Shown: in pieces, positions 8,597 to 19,545 of the stretch
Layout of the letters: every line of letters starts with the position of its first letter
Position numbering within the stretch: the stretch's first letter is position 1
DNA from: Streptomyces griseosporeus
GTDB lineage: Bacteria; Actinomycetota; Actinomycetes; Streptomycetales; Streptomycetaceae
Assembly (NCBI RefSeq): GCF_014656055.1
Contig: NZ_BNBR01000003.1
Location: forward strand, 680,482-744,481
Reading direction: 5' to 3'
Length of the DNA: 64,000 nucleotides
Translations under genes and position numbers: made by a program
The notes under the pieces: generated by a model
What the model saw: only the letters and a program-made list of their open reading frames with translations
The model's database searches: none
Told to the model about the DNA's origin: nothing

Positions 8597-10390
8597 TTAC
8601 GACTTCAGGAACAGGTGGTTGATGTCGATGAGGCTGGACACCGAGCCGTAGCGGGCACCACCGATGTTGGAGCCGGAGAGCATGATCTGCTTCGTGTACC
8701 ACAGCGGCGCGGACGGGATCACGTTCTCGAGGAGGTAGTGGTGCGCCTCCTTCCAGGTGGCCGCGGCCTCGGTCGGCTCCTGCGTGAGGGCCTTCTTGAT
8801 CAGCGCGTCGACCTTCTGGTCCTTGACGTGCGAGTAGTTCGAGGAACCGTCGGCGACCTGCGAACCGTCGTAGATCGGCGTGACGACCGTGCCCGCGGAC
8901 GGCCAGTCCTGGCCCCAGCCCGTGATGTAGATGTCGTACGGGTTGGCGAGCTTGCCGATCTGCTCGTAGTAGCTCGCCGCGTCGATCTCCTTGGCGACGA
9001 CCTTGAAGCCGACCTTGGTCAGGGCGTCCTCGATGGCGACCTTGCGCTTCTGGCCGTTCTCGCTGTTGGCGTAGGCGAAGACGAGGGTCTTCTCGTTCTC
9101 CGGCAGCGCCTTGACCATCTCGGAGGCCTTGGCGATGTTGCCCTGCGGCGTCTTCAGACGGCCGTACGGGTCGTAGGTCGGCTCGTAGCCGGGCAGGGTC
9201 GGGGCGAAGTAGTTCGGGGCCACGTCACCGCCGTAGACACCACCCTCGCCGGCGATCAGGGCCTTGGAGTTGACGGCGTAGGTGACGGCCTCGCGGACCT
9301 TCTTGTCCTTGACGCGGTCCAGGTTGAAGGTCAGCTGCATGACGTAGGGCTGGTAGCCCTTGGTCACGCGGGCGTTGACCTTCGGGTTGCCGACGACGTC
9401 CTGGATCTGGGTGGCCTCGACGCCGTTGGTGAGCTGGATGGCGTTCTTGTCCTCGCCCTGGTCGGCGATCAGACGCTTGGTCTGGGTGGACTCGGTGATG
9501 CCGAACTGGAAGTTGAAGCCGTCGACGTACTGGTGGCGCACGGAGTCGGTCTTCGGGTCCCAGTTGGTGTTCTTGACCAGGACCAGGGACTTGTCGGCCT
9601 TGTACGACTGGATCTTGTACGGGCCCGTGGCGACCGGGGCCTTGTCGTACTTCTCCTTGGTGTCCGACTCCTCCGGGACGACGCCGTAGCCGGCCATGGC
9701 CAGCGTCTGCGGCAGGTCCGGGCGGGCGGTGTCGAAGTGGAAGACGACCGTCTTGTCGTCCGGGGTGTCCAGGACGGTGGCCGGCAGGTGCTTGCCGTCG
9801 AAGCCGCCGCCGGGCAGCGCCTTGCGGTAGTCGGCGCCGCTCAGCCAGGTCTGCAGGTAGGTCGGGCCGTCGAAGATGAACTTCGCGTACAGGCGCTCGA
9901 CGCTGTGGCGGACGTCGGCGGACGTGATCGGCTTGCCGTTGGCGTCCTTGACGCCGTCCTTCAGCTTGTACGTCCAGGTCTTGCCGCCGTCGGAGGACTG
10001 GCCGGAGTCGGTGGCGAGGTCGCCGACGACCGACACGTTGCCCTTGTCGTCCTCCTTGAACTGGGTCAGGCGGCGGAAGAGCAGGTTGGCGACCTGGCCG
10101 GCGTCGGAGACGTAGATCTGGCCCGGGTCGAGGTGGGACAGGCCCGCCTCCTGGTAGACCTGGATCGTGCCACCGCTCTTGGCGCCGGCGATCTCGGGGG
10201 CCGGGCCGGTGGAGCCGGCGGCGTCGGCGTAGGTGACCGCCTTCGACTGGACCGAGGCCTCCTGCTGGTCCTTCTTGGAGTCCGCGTTGGACTTGCCCCC
10301 CTCGTTCTTGGAGCACGCGGTGAGGGCGAGCGAGCCGGCCGCGATGGCGACCACGATGGCGCGCGCTCTGCGCGACGTGAGCGACTTCAT
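8597..10390 (-). CDS. bldKB: Peptide-binding lipoprotein, BldKB-like (SBP_bac_5 family)
   Basis: This 597-residue extracytoplasmic binding protein delivers peptide to the bldK-like importer. The N-terminus is a twin-arginine-like basic stretch followed by a hydrophobic core and the lipobox LTAC, with lysine-rich sequence after the cysteine. Typical family segments are visible, such as TWTYKLKDGVKDANGKPITSADVRHSVERLY and TYAVNSKALIAG. The length agrees with the roughly 600 residues I recall for BldKB. It is the second gene of its operon and is followed by a strong hairpin that could bias expression toward this subunit. In S. coelicolor the system senses an extracellular developmental peptide. 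Confidence 0.87.
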   Translation of the reverse strand: MKSLTSRRARAIVVAIAAGSLALTACSKNEGGKSNADSKKDQQEASVQSKAVTYADAAGSTGPAPEIAGAKSGGTIQVYQEAGLSHLDPGQIYVSDAGQVANLLFRRLTQFKEDDKGNVSVVGDLATDSGQSSDGGKTWTYKLKDGVKDANGKPITSADVRHSVERLYAKFIFDGPTYLQTWLSGADYRKALPGGGFDGKHLPATVLDTPDDKTVVFHFDTARPDLPQTLAMAGYGVVPEESDTKEKYDKAPVATGPYKIQSYKADKSLVLVKNTNWDPKTDSVRHQYVDGFNFQFGITESTQTKRLIADQGEDKNAIQLTNGVEATQIQDVVGNPKVNARVTKGYQPYVMQLTFNLDRVKDKKVREAVTYAVNSKALIAGEGGVYGGDVAPNYFAPTLPGYEPTYDPYGRLKTPQGNIAKASEMVKALPENEKTLVFAYANSENGQKRKVAIEDALTKVGFKVVAKEIDAASYYEQIGKLANPYDIYITGWGQDWPSAGTVVTPIYDGSQVADGSSNYSHVKDQKVDALIKKALTQEPTEAAATWKEAHHYLLENVIPSAPLWYTKQIMLSGSNIGGARYGSVSSLIDINHLFLKS

Positions 10391-10490
10391 GAGGCGAATG
10401 CACCTACCTGTCGGTTGTTATCCATGAGTGCTGCCGGACGCGGCTGGTAGGCCGACGCGGGGGCGGCAGCCACCCCCCACCAATGGACGG

Positions 10491-11510
10491 TTACCGCCCG
10501 GACTTGGGGTCGAAGGCGTCCCGGACCGAGTCTCCGAGGAGGTTGAAGGCCAGGACGAAGATCACCAGCGCCAGACCGGGGAAGAAGATGAACGCCGGGT
10601 CCTGCTGGGTGTACGTGGCACCCGCGGCGAACAGTCGTCCCCAGTCCGGGGTCGGCTCGACGAAGCCGACGCCCGCGAAGGAGAGGAAGGCGATGGTGAG
10701 GATGGTGCTGGGCAGCGTGTACGTGAACTGCACCAGGATCGGCGTCACCACGTTCGGCAGGATCTCCTTGCGGATGATCCGGGCCGGCGAGGCGCCGGAG
10801 ACCTTGGCGGCCTCGACGAACTCCCGCTCGCGCAGCGACAGCACGGTGGAGCGGACCAGGCGGGACATGCTCATCCAGCCCAGCACCCACAGCACGATCA
10901 GCATCGCCAGCGCCCGGAAGTAGGTGGGCGTCTCCTCCCGCGGGTCCACGAAGAAGGACGTCACGACGGGCATGAAGGCGATGAAGAACAGCTGCTGCGG
11001 GAAGGACAGGAAGAAGTCCGTGACCCGGCCCAGCCAGTAGTCCGTCTTGCCGCCGAAGTAACCGCCGATGAGGCCGAGGACGATGCCGGTGACCATCATC
11101 AGGACGGTGACGCCGAGCGCCATGAACAGCGAGGTCCGCATGCCGTACACGAGCATGGCGAACAGGTCGCGGCCGAACTGCGGCTCCACGCCGAACCAGT
11201 GGTCGCCGGAGACGCCGCCGAAGTACCCGAGCGGCAGCCCGAAGTCGTCGAGCACGGGCTTGTCCGCGTAGGTGGGGTCCTGGCCGTACAGCGTGTACGG
11301 GTCGGTGCCGCTCAGCTTCGTCAGCAGCGGGGCGCCCAGGGCGACGACGAAGTAGAAAATCACTACCCAGGCACAGATGACACCGGTACGGTCCCGTTTG
11401 AAGCGCTGCCACATCAACTGGCCGGGAGAACGTCCCTCGAGCTTCTGCTCGCCCTTCGCGGGCTCGGGCGTCGACTCGAGCTCAGGGTCCAAGGCGACTG
11501 GACTGGTCAT
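10491..11510 (-). CDS. bldKA: Peptide ABC transporter permease, BldKA-like (DppC type)
   Basis: This 339-residue permease is the first gene of the bldK-like operon. The ATG at 11510 is chosen because a purine-rich GGGGGGAAG site precedes it by 8 bp and the protein then starts with the normal cytoplasmic DppC tail; reading further upstream adds a stretch unlike the family. The first membrane helix is GVICAWVVIFYFVVALGAPLL. A long external loop follows and then helices around the coupling motif EAAKVSGASPARIIRKEIL. It pairs with the DppB-type permease at 7521-8498. Its promoter should be in the less GC-rich stretch near 11560-11700. Confidence 0.87.
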   Translation of the reverse strand: MTSPVALDPELESTPEPAKGEQKLEGRSPGQLMWQRFKRDRTGVICAWVVIFYFVVALGAPLLTKLSGTDPYTLYGQDPTYADKPVLDDFGLPLGYFGGVSGDHWFGVEPQFGRDLFAMLVYGMRTSLFMALGVTVLMMVTGIVLGLIGGYFGGKTDYWLGRVTDFFLSFPQQLFFIAFMPVVTSFFVDPREETPTYFRALAMLIVLWVLGWMSMSRLVRSTVLSLREREFVEAAKVSGASPARIIRKEILPNVVTPILVQFTYTLPSTILTIAFLSFAGVGFVEPTPDWGRLFAAGATYTQQDPAFIFFPGLALVIFVLAFNLLGDSVRDAFDPKSGR

Positions 11511-11673
11511 GTGTGTTCTTCCCCCGGGGGGTTGGAGAGTTGAGCGCAGCACAGATACCGGCAGGTTCTGTGGTTTGGGGGAACTTTCGCCAAAGTGTTC
11601 AACGCGCGTCAAGGGTGGAAGACATAGGGATCTCCCTACCGTCCATATTTTGAGGAAAAATTGCAAAGATTGA

Positions 11674-11696
11674 CACCTGCGCGCGCTTGACAGGTG
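11674..11696. repeat. Inverted repeat CACCTG-N11-CAGGTG
   Basis: Six-base perfect arms (11674-11679 and 11691-11696) lie about 165 bp upstream of bldKA. The position suits a regulator operator, but no binding protein can be named from sequence. Confidence 0.5.
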
Positions 11697-11714
11697 AGAT
11701 GAGAGACCGTCAAA

Positions 11715-11753
11715 TCGGACATATAGCTACGAATTCAGGGTTTACATGTCCGA
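11715..11753. repeat. Inverted repeat TCGGACAT-N23-ATGTCCGA
   Basis: Perfect eight-base arms at 11715-11722 and 11746-11753 flank an AT-rich spacer upstream of the bldK-like operon. It could be a regulator binding site or part of a transcript hairpin. Confidence 0.5.
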
Positions 11754-11818
11754 AACCTGAACGACCGCATACCGATAACCGGACGGTCACGATCAGGTCC
11801 ACCGGGAAGTGAACAGCC

Positions 11819-11857
11819 GAAGGCCCGGCCCCCGCTCGTGCGAGGGCCGGGCCTTTG
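11819..11857. terminator. Bidirectional hairpin terminator after typA
   Basis: The perfect arms AAGGCCCGGCCC and GGGCCGGGCCTT form a strong stem-loop about 30 bp past the typA stop. It has flanking A and T residues on both sides and could end transcription from either direction. Confidence 0.88.
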
Positions 11858-11884
11858 CGGTCCGGGTGCCGGCCGGCGGCCGGG

Positions 11885-13792
<1,908 letters not shown>

Positions 13793-13933
13793 AGAGGGCG
13801 TTCTCCCGGAGTGTGAGGATGGCCTGCGCGTACGTCCGTGTGACGCGGGCCTGCCGGGCTTGACACGCCACGGCCTCACCCCATGGTACGTGTCCTTGGC
13901 AGCGGCGGCCCGCTGGGCCTGTCGGGGAGGTCG

Positions 13934-16150
13934 CTAACCCTTCGTGGGGGAGGCCGAGATCTTCGCCCCCTTCTTCAGGAAGCCCATGTCCTCGTAGACC
14001 GGCGTGCGGAACCCGAAGGCGCCCGCGTTCACCAGGTCCTTGCGTGCCGCGGTCAGCTCGGGCCGCTGGTAGAGCGGGATCGAGCCGGCCGCCGCCCAGA
14101 TGCGCGAGTCGGCCTTGCGGATCAGGTCGCGCGCCTCGTCCTCGTCCAGCGTGCCGATCGCCTGGTCGAAGAGCTGGTCGACCTGGTCGGTGCCGACGCG
14201 CGTGTAGTTCTGCTCCACGGTCAGCGAGCCGTCGGCCGCCGGGACCGGCTTGGCGTAGACGGGGCGGGCGTCGGTCGCCGGGAAGGCGGAGGCGGGCCAG
14301 GAGTACAGGGCGAGGTCGTACTGGCCGGCCGCGATGTGGTCCTTGAAGTAGCTGTCGTCGGCGACCTTGGTGATCTCGGTGCGGATGCCGACCCGGTCGA
14401 GCATCTTCGCGATCCGGCCGGCGACCGCGCGCAGCGTCTCCGAGCCGGGGCCGGAGGGGACGACGAACTTCAGGGACAGCGGCTTGCCGTCCTTGGCGAG
14501 CGCCCTCGGCCCGGCGCCGGCCGGGGCCGCCGTGCCCTTGGGGGCGTACGCGCCGGGCGCCCCGCCGTGCAGGCCGTCCTGCGCGAGGTGCCGGCCGCCG
14601 TCCTCACCGTGCCGGCCGGACGGCTTCTCGTCCCGGGCGCCCTGGGCCTCCTCGGCGTCCCGGTCCTCCTCGCGCGGCGCCTTGTCGTCCTCGCCGACGA
14701 TGTACGTCCCGTCGTCGCCGCCCTCGGACGCGTCGCCGTCGTTGCCGTCGTCGGCCTTCCTGCCGTTGCCGCCCGCGGCCTTCTCGGCCTTCTTCGGCTC
14801 CTCGACCGGGCCGCCCGGCACCCACCCGGCGTCGGCCAGCAGCGCCTGCGCCTCGCCGGTGTCCTGGTCGCCGAGGGCGCCGCTGTTGTCGGCGTAGGCG
14901 GCCTGGCCGGACAGGGCGAGGTGGCTGCCGACGGGGACGGCGGGCAGCCCGAGCGGCTTCAGCACCAGCTCGGCCAGTTCCTTGCGGTTCAGCGCGCGGG
15001 CCACCGCCCGGCGCACCCGCTCGTCGGCGAGCGGCCCCTCGGAGCCGTTGAGGGCCAGCTGGGTGTAGGCGGGCTCGAAGGACTTGCGGACCTCGAAGCC
15101 GCGCAGCTGCTGCTCGCGCATGTGCCACTCGGCCATCGCCTTGCGCAGCTTCTTGAGGCCGCGCTCGCTGTCGGCGGCCTCCTTGTCGAAGCCGTGCGCC
15201 GTGCCCCAGGCGCGCAGCGCCTCGGTCTCCGTGCGTCCGCTTCCGGGGCCGTGCAGCGGGCCCGCGTTGCCCTGCGCGGCGCCGGCGATGCGGCGGGCGC
15301 CGGCCGGGTCGACCGCGGCCAGGTCGACCGTGCCGTCGGCGAGCGCGTCGACCCGCTTGTCGCGCGGCACGGCGTGCAGCACGATCTTGTCGAGCTTGGC
15401 GGGCTCGCCCCACCAGCGCGGGTTGCGGGTGAGGACGACGTCCTTCTCCTTGCGGTCGACCTCCTTGACCTTGAACGGGCCCGCGGAGACCTTCAGCTTG
15501 CGGCGGGCGCCGTCGTTGAAGGAGTCGGGGCTGCCCATGACGTCCTTGGGGTACAGCGGCGAGAACAGCGACCGCCAGTCGGCGTAGGGGCGGCTGAAGG
15601 TGACCTTGACCTCCAGGTCGTTGTCGCCGCGCTCGACCTTCTCGATGCGGTCGTAGCCGGCGTTGCGGGCCGTCCAGTAGGCGGAGTCCTTGCCGGACAG
15701 GGCGCGCCACTGGGCGGCGAAGTCGGCGGCGCCGATCTCGCGGCCGTCGCTCCAGACGGCCTGCTGGTTCAGCTTGTACAGCACGACCTGCTTGGGCTCG
15801 GTCTCGACGACCTTGGCCGATTCCAGGTAGTCGGCGTTGCGCTGCGGGCGGCCCGTGGCGTCGAGCCGGTACATCGACGGCAGGGTGGCCTGGGCGACGG
15901 TGGTGGTGGCGGCGTCGGCGTCGGCCTGGAACGTGTTCAGGGTGTCCGGTACGGCGTCGACGGCCCAGCGCAGCGTGCCGCCGTCGGCCACCCGGTCGCG
16001 GGCCGCCTCGGCGATGTCCTGCCCGGCCAGCGGCTTGCCGGCCTCGTCCGCGCCGCCGCAGCCGGTCAGGACGGTGACCGCGAGGGCTCCCGCGGTGAGG
16101 AAGGCGGCCGAGCGCACCACCGCGCGCGGGCCGACACCGACGTGGGACAT
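13934..16150 (-). CDS. Orphan peptide-binding lipoprotein (SBP_bac_5 family, 738 aa)
   Basis: This large extracytoplasmic lipoprotein has a signal peptide ending in the lipobox LTGC and GGAGG 9 bp before the ATG. The SBP_bac_5 fold is recognisable (LRWAVDAVPDTLNTF, VWSDGREIGAADFAAQW, VRRAVARALNRKELAEL). It is longer than its two relatives in this window because a charged low-complexity insertion rich in Glu, Asp, Lys and Gly occupies about residues 430-535. No permease or ATPase genes are attached. It may share the nearby peptide importers or have a separate binding role. The insertion is typical of disordered linkers. Confidence 0.88.
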   Translation of the reverse strand: MSHVGVGPRAVVRSAAFLTAGALAVTVLTGCGGADEAGKPLAGQDIAEAARDRVADGGTLRWAVDAVPDTLNTFQADADAATTTVAQATLPSMYRLDATGRPQRNADYLESAKVVETEPKQVVLYKLNQQAVWSDGREIGAADFAAQWRALSGKDSAYWTARNAGYDRIEKVERGDNDLEVKVTFSRPYADWRSLFSPLYPKDVMGSPDSFNDGARRKLKVSAGPFKVKEVDRKEKDVVLTRNPRWWGEPAKLDKIVLHAVPRDKRVDALADGTVDLAAVDPAGARRIAGAAQGNAGPLHGPGSGRTETEALRAWGTAHGFDKEAADSERGLKKLRKAMAEWHMREQQLRGFEVRKSFEPAYTQLALNGSEGPLADERVRRAVARALNRKELAELVLKPLGLPAVPVGSHLALSGQAAYADNSGALGDQDTGEAQALLADAGWVPGGPVEEPKKAEKAAGGNGRKADDGNDGDASEGGDDGTYIVGEDDKAPREEDRDAEEAQGARDEKPSGRHGEDGGRHLAQDGLHGGAPGAYAPKGTAAPAGAGPRALAKDGKPLSLKFVVPSGPGSETLRAVAGRIAKMLDRVGIRTEITKVADDSYFKDHIAAGQYDLALYSWPASAFPATDARPVYAKPVPAADGSLTVEQNYTRVGTDQVDQLFDQAIGTLDEDEARDLIRKADSRIWAAAGSIPLYQRPELTAARKDLVNAGAFGFRTPVYEDMGFLKKGAKISASPTKG

Positions 16151-16449
16151 CTCAGGTACCTCCGGAAGGCCGCGGGCGATATGATCACGTTTGGCGGTAT
16201 ATGGAGTTGATCAGATGTATGCAGATCGATGGCAGCCACTGAAGAGGAAAGGATCCGGCAACGCGGTGCGACACGGCGGCCACGCACGGTAAGCCACCCG
16301 TGCGGCGCAATCCCCGCCGTCGTGCACCTGTACGCCTCGGCCAATCGATGCACATCCCTTCACAGCGCCAGGTGTGACGCGCAACACTCGCAGGCGCATG
16401 ACCGTTGGCACCTGGGGGCCCGATGGACCCGTGGAAGTGAGGTCACGTC
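16151..16449. other. Divergent intergenic region
   Basis: This region separates the orphan SBP (minus) from the small gene and sdh-like operon (plus). The SBP-proximal part (16175-16235) is AT-rich, with GATATGATCACG and GTATATGGAGTTGATCAG, and is the likely promoter zone. No gene is seen. Confidence 0.5.
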
Positions 16450-16740
16450 ATGTCCGTGCACGACGATCTGGCAGCCGTCCAGCGCTGCCTCGACGACCTG
16501 ATGCGGTCGGTGGGACGGCTGGAGCAGCAGCTCGGCAGCGGCGGTCTGGAGATCCGCCGCGTCCGTACCGACACCAACCATCTGCGCGAGAGCGTCGCCC
16601 TGCTGCGGCAGGCGGCCTCCGCACCGGGCGAGCCGATCCGGCCCGACCTCGTCAGCATCCCCGACACGCCGTACGACCCGTCGCTGTGGCAGGACTCGGA
16701 CGACGAGGGTCTCGGCGCCCGCGACCGGCACGCACCCTGA
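16450..16740 (+). CDS. Conserved small hypothetical protein preceding the sdh-like operon
   Basis: This is a 96-residue acidic protein with no signal peptide or membrane helix. Residues 1-55 (DDLAAVQRCLDDLMRSVGRL and following) look like an amphipathic coiled-coil helix pair; the tail is rich in Pro and Asp. A GAGGTCACGTC site precedes the ATG. It lies 18 bp upstream of the membrane-anchor gene, so it is probably the first gene of that operon. No function is recognisable; a structural or regulatory role tied to the dehydrogenase is only a guess. Confidence 0.72.
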   Translation: MSVHDDLAAVQRCLDDLMRSVGRLEQQLGSGGLEIRRVRTDTNHLRESVALLRQAASAPGEPIRPDLVSIPDTPYDPSLWQDSDDEGLGARDRHAP

Positions 16741-16758
16741 CCCCGACCGGAGTCCACC

Positions 16759-17589
16759 GTGGCCACTGGTACGGAACCCACCGGGACGGCACCCCGGGGC
16801 GGCGGCGTCCGCGCGCCCGGCCGCGCCGCGATCGCCGCCCCGCACCTGCGCACCGACCGCTGGTGGCTGGCCCCGGCCGCCACCGCGGCCGGTCTGCTGG
16901 CCTTCGTCGTCTACTCGACGTGGCGCGCCTTCGCCAACGCCCACTACTACGCGGCGCCGTACGTGTCGCCGTTCTACTCGCCCTGCCTGGCGGAGAACTG
17001 CCGGGACATGCGCGCCGGACCCAACGCGGACCTGTTCGGAAGCTGGTGGGGCATCTCCCCCGCGATCATCATCCTGATCTTCCCGCTGGGCTTCCGCCTG
17101 ACCTGCTACTACTACCGCAAGGCCTACTACCGGGGCTTCTGGGCGTCCCCGCCGGCCTGCGCGGTGGCCGAGCCGCACGGGAAGTACACCGGTGAGACGC
17201 GCTTCCCGCTGATCCTGCAGAACATCCACCGGTACTTCTTCTACGCGGCGATCCCGGTCGCCGGGGTGCTCACCTACGACACCGTCCTCGCCTTCCGCGA
17301 CGAGCACTACGCGTGGGGCCACATGGGCCTCGGCACCCTGGTGTTCCTCGTGAACATCGTGCTGATCTGGGCGTACACCCTGTCCTGCCACTCCTGCCGG
17401 CACATCGTCGGCGGCAAGCTCAAGCACTTCTCCAAGCATCCCGTGCGGTACCGGGCGTGGCAGTTCGTCGGCCGCCTCAACGCCCGGCACATGCAGCTGG
17501 CGTGGGCCTCCCTGCTGAGCGTGGCGCTCGCCGACTTCTACGTCTATCTGGTCGCGTCCGGTGTCTTCGACGATCCGCGCTTCTTCTAG
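16759..17589 (+). CDS. Succinate dehydrogenase/fumarate reductase membrane anchor-like protein
   Basis: This 276-residue integral membrane protein starts at a GTG with CGGAG 8 bp upstream. It has about five hydrophobic segments (near residues 35-50, 92-108, 150-170, 190-210 and 250-270). Histidines at the helix ends (QNIHRYFFYAA, YTLSCHSCRHIVGGKLKHF) could ligate haem. It lies directly upstream of flavoprotein and Fe-S genes of a succinate dehydrogenase-type complex, so it most likely anchors that complex and passes electrons to or from quinone. The sequence is not a standard SdhC or SdhD; the assignment rests mostly on context and is consistent with the SdhC-like anchors of Streptomyces. Confidence 0.82.
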   Translation: MATGTEPTGTAPRGGGVRAPGRAAIAAPHLRTDRWWLAPAATAAGLLAFVVYSTWRAFANAHYYAAPYVSPFYSPCLAENCRDMRAGPNADLFGSWWGISPAIIILIFPLGFRLTCYYYRKAYYRGFWASPPACAVAEPHGKYTGETRFPLILQNIHRYFFYAAIPVAGVLTYDTVLAFRDEHYAWGHMGLGTLVFLVNIVLIWAYTLSCHSCRHIVGGKLKHFSKHPVRYRAWQFVGRLNARHMQLAWASLLSVALADFYVYLVASGVFDDPRFF

Positions 17590-17616
17590 CGCTTCTCCCA
17601 GATTGAGGGCCTTCTG

Positions 17617-19545
17617 ATGGCAGCGGTGGAACGGCAGCAGTGGGACGTCGTGGTCGTCGGCGCGGGCGGCGCGGGCCTGCGCGCGGCCATCGAGGCCCGG
17701 GAGCGGGGCGCCCGTACGGCGGTGATCTGCAAATCGCTGTTCGGCAAGGCGCACACGGTGATGGCGGAGGGCGGCATCGCCGCCGCGATGGCCAACGCCA
17801 ACCCGCACGACACCTGGCAGGTCCACTTCCGCGACACCATGCGCGGCGGGAAGTTCCTCAACCAGTGGCGGATGGCCGAGCTGCACGCCCAGGAGGCCCC
17901 GGACCGGGTGTGGGAGCTGGAGACGTGGGGCGCGCTGTTCGACCGGACGAAGGACGGGCGGATCTCGCAGCGCAACTTCGGCGGCCACGAGTACCCGCGC
18001 CTCGCGCACGTCGGCGACCGCACCGGCCTGGAGCTGATCCGCACGCTCCAGCAGAAGATCGTGGCGCTCCAGCAGGAGGACCACCGCGAGACCGGGGACT
18101 ACGAGTCCCGGCTGAAGGTGTTCCAGGAGTGCACGGTCACCCGGATCCTCAAGGACGGTGACCGGGTCGGCGGGGTCTTCGGCTACGTACGCGAGAGCGG
18201 GCGCTTCTTCGTCCTGGAGGCGCCCGCCGTCGTGATCGCCACCGGCGGCATCGGCAAGTCGTTCAAGGTGACGTCGAACTCCTGGGAGTACACCGGCGAC
18301 GGCCACGCGCTGGCGCTGCTCGCGGGCGCGCCGCTGCTGAACATGGAGTTCGTGCAGTTCCATCCGACGGGCATGGTCTGGCCTCCGTCGGTGAAGGGCA
18401 TCCTCGTCACCGAGTCGGTGCGCGGCGACGGCGGGGTGCTGCGCAACTCCGACGGCAAGCGGTTCATGTTCGACTACATCCCCGACGTCTTCAAGGAGAA
18501 GTACGCCGAGACGGAGGAGGAGGCCGACCGCTGGTACGACGACCCGGACGACAACCGGCGTCCACCCGAGCTGCTGCCCCGTGACGAGGTGGCCCGCGCG
18601 ATCAACTCCGAGGTGAAGGAGGGCCGCGGCTCCCCGCACGGCGGGGTGTTCCTGGACGTGTCGACGCGGATGCCGGCCGAGGTGATCAAGCGGCGGCTGC
18701 CGTCGATGTACCACCAGTTCAAGGAGCTGGCGGACGTCGACATCACCGCGGAGCCGATGGAGGTCGGGCCGACCTGCCACTACGTGATGGGCGGCATCGC
18801 CGTCGACTCGGACACGGCGGCGGCGCGCGGGGTGCCGGGGCTGTTCGCGGCCGGTGAGGTGGCGGGCGGCATGCACGGCTCCAACCGGCTCGGCGGGAAC
18901 TCGCTGTCCGACCTGCTGGTGTTCGGCCGCCGGGCGGGCGGGTACGCGGCCGAGTACGCGGCGGCGGCCACCCGGGTGCCGGTGGCGGAGGAGCAGGTGG
19001 ACTCGGCGGCGGCGGAGGCGCTGCGGCCGTTCTCGGCGGAGGGGCTGGAGCCGGACGCGGGCCCGCCGGAGAACCCGTACACCCTGCACCAGGAACTCCA
19101 GCAGACCATGAACGACCTGGTCGGCATCATCCGCCGCGCGCCCGAGATGGAGCGGGCGCTGGAGAAGCTCGCCGAGCTGCGGACCAGGGCGCGGCGGGCC
19201 GGAGTGGAGGGGCACCGCCAGTTCAACCCGGGCTGGCACCTCGCCCTGGACCTCAGGAACATGCTGCTGGTCAGCGAGTGCGTGGCGCGGGCCGCGCTGG
19301 AGCGCACCGAGTCGCGCGGCGGGCACACCCGGGAGGACTTCCCGTCGATGGACCGCGCGTGGCGCTCGGTCAACCTGCTGTGCCGGCTGACCGATCCGAC
19401 CGGCGGGCTCGCGGCCACCGATCCGGTGCGCGGCCAGATCGACCTCGTACGGGAGACGACCGAGCCCATCCGCCCGGACCTGCTCGCCCTCTTCGAGAAG
19501 GAGGAGCTGGTCAAGTACCTCGCCGACGAGGAGCTGTACGAATGA
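17617..19545 (+). CDS. sdhA: Succinate dehydrogenase/fumarate reductase flavoprotein subunit
   Basis: This 642-residue flavoprotein catalyses succinate-fumarate interconversion with covalently bound FAD. The N-terminal dinucleotide-binding motif VVGAGGAGLRAAIEA is at residues 10-25, followed by the flavin-attachment region KAHTVMAEGGIAAAM. The active-site region FVQFHPTGM and the C-terminal segments HYVMGGIAVDSD and GSNRLGGNSLSDLLVFGRRAG are characteristic. It follows the membrane anchor by 27 bp and its stop overlaps the start of the Fe-S gene (ATGA), so the subunits are coupled. This is the second-type complex seen in actinomycetes with one anchor gene. Confidence 0.94.
   Translation: MAAVERQQWDVVVVGAGGAGLRAAIEARERGARTAVICKSLFGKAHTVMAEGGIAAAMANANPHDTWQVHFRDTMRGGKFLNQWRMAELHAQEAPDRVWELETWGALFDRTKDGRISQRNFGGHEYPRLAHVGDRTGLELIRTLQQKIVALQQEDHRETGDYESRLKVFQECTVTRILKDGDRVGGVFGYVRESGRFFVLEAPAVVIATGGIGKSFKVTSNSWEYTGDGHALALLAGAPLLNMEFVQFHPTGMVWPPSVKGILVTESVRGDGGVLRNSDGKRFMFDYIPDVFKEKYAETEEEADRWYDDPDDNRRPPELLPRDEVARAINSEVKEGRGSPHGGVFLDVSTRMPAEVIKRRLPSMYHQFKELADVDITAEPMEVGPTCHYVMGGIAVDSDTAAARGVPGLFAAGEVAGGMHGSNRLGGNSLSDLLVFGRRAGGYAAEYAAAATRVPVAEEQVDSAAAEALRPFSAEGLEPDAGPPENPYTLHQELQQTMNDLVGIIRRAPEMERALEKLAELRTRARRAGVEGHRQFNPGWHLALDLRNMLLVSECVARAALERTESRGGHTREDFPSMDRAWRSVNLLCRLTDPTGGLAATDPVRGQIDLVRETTEPIRPDLLALFEKEELVKYLADEELYE

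Larger units (their letters stand above)
11511..11819. promoter_or_regulatory. Upstream control region of the bldK-like operon
   Basis: This 309-bp non-coding region is unusually AT-rich for the genome, especially 11640-11760. It contains two inverted repeats (11674-11696 and 11715-11753). On the plus strand a TTGACA at 11687-11692 is followed after exactly 17 bp by TCAAAT at 11710-11715, a possible promoter pointing away from bldKA. No protein gene is visible here. Confidence 0.55.

Noticed and set aside
8567..10450. Long plus-strand open frame opposite the BldKB-like gene
   Set aside because: It is an antisense frame kept open by high GC at third positions; the translation is Val/Gly/Asp/Leu-rich and matches no family, while the minus strand encodes a clear binding protein.
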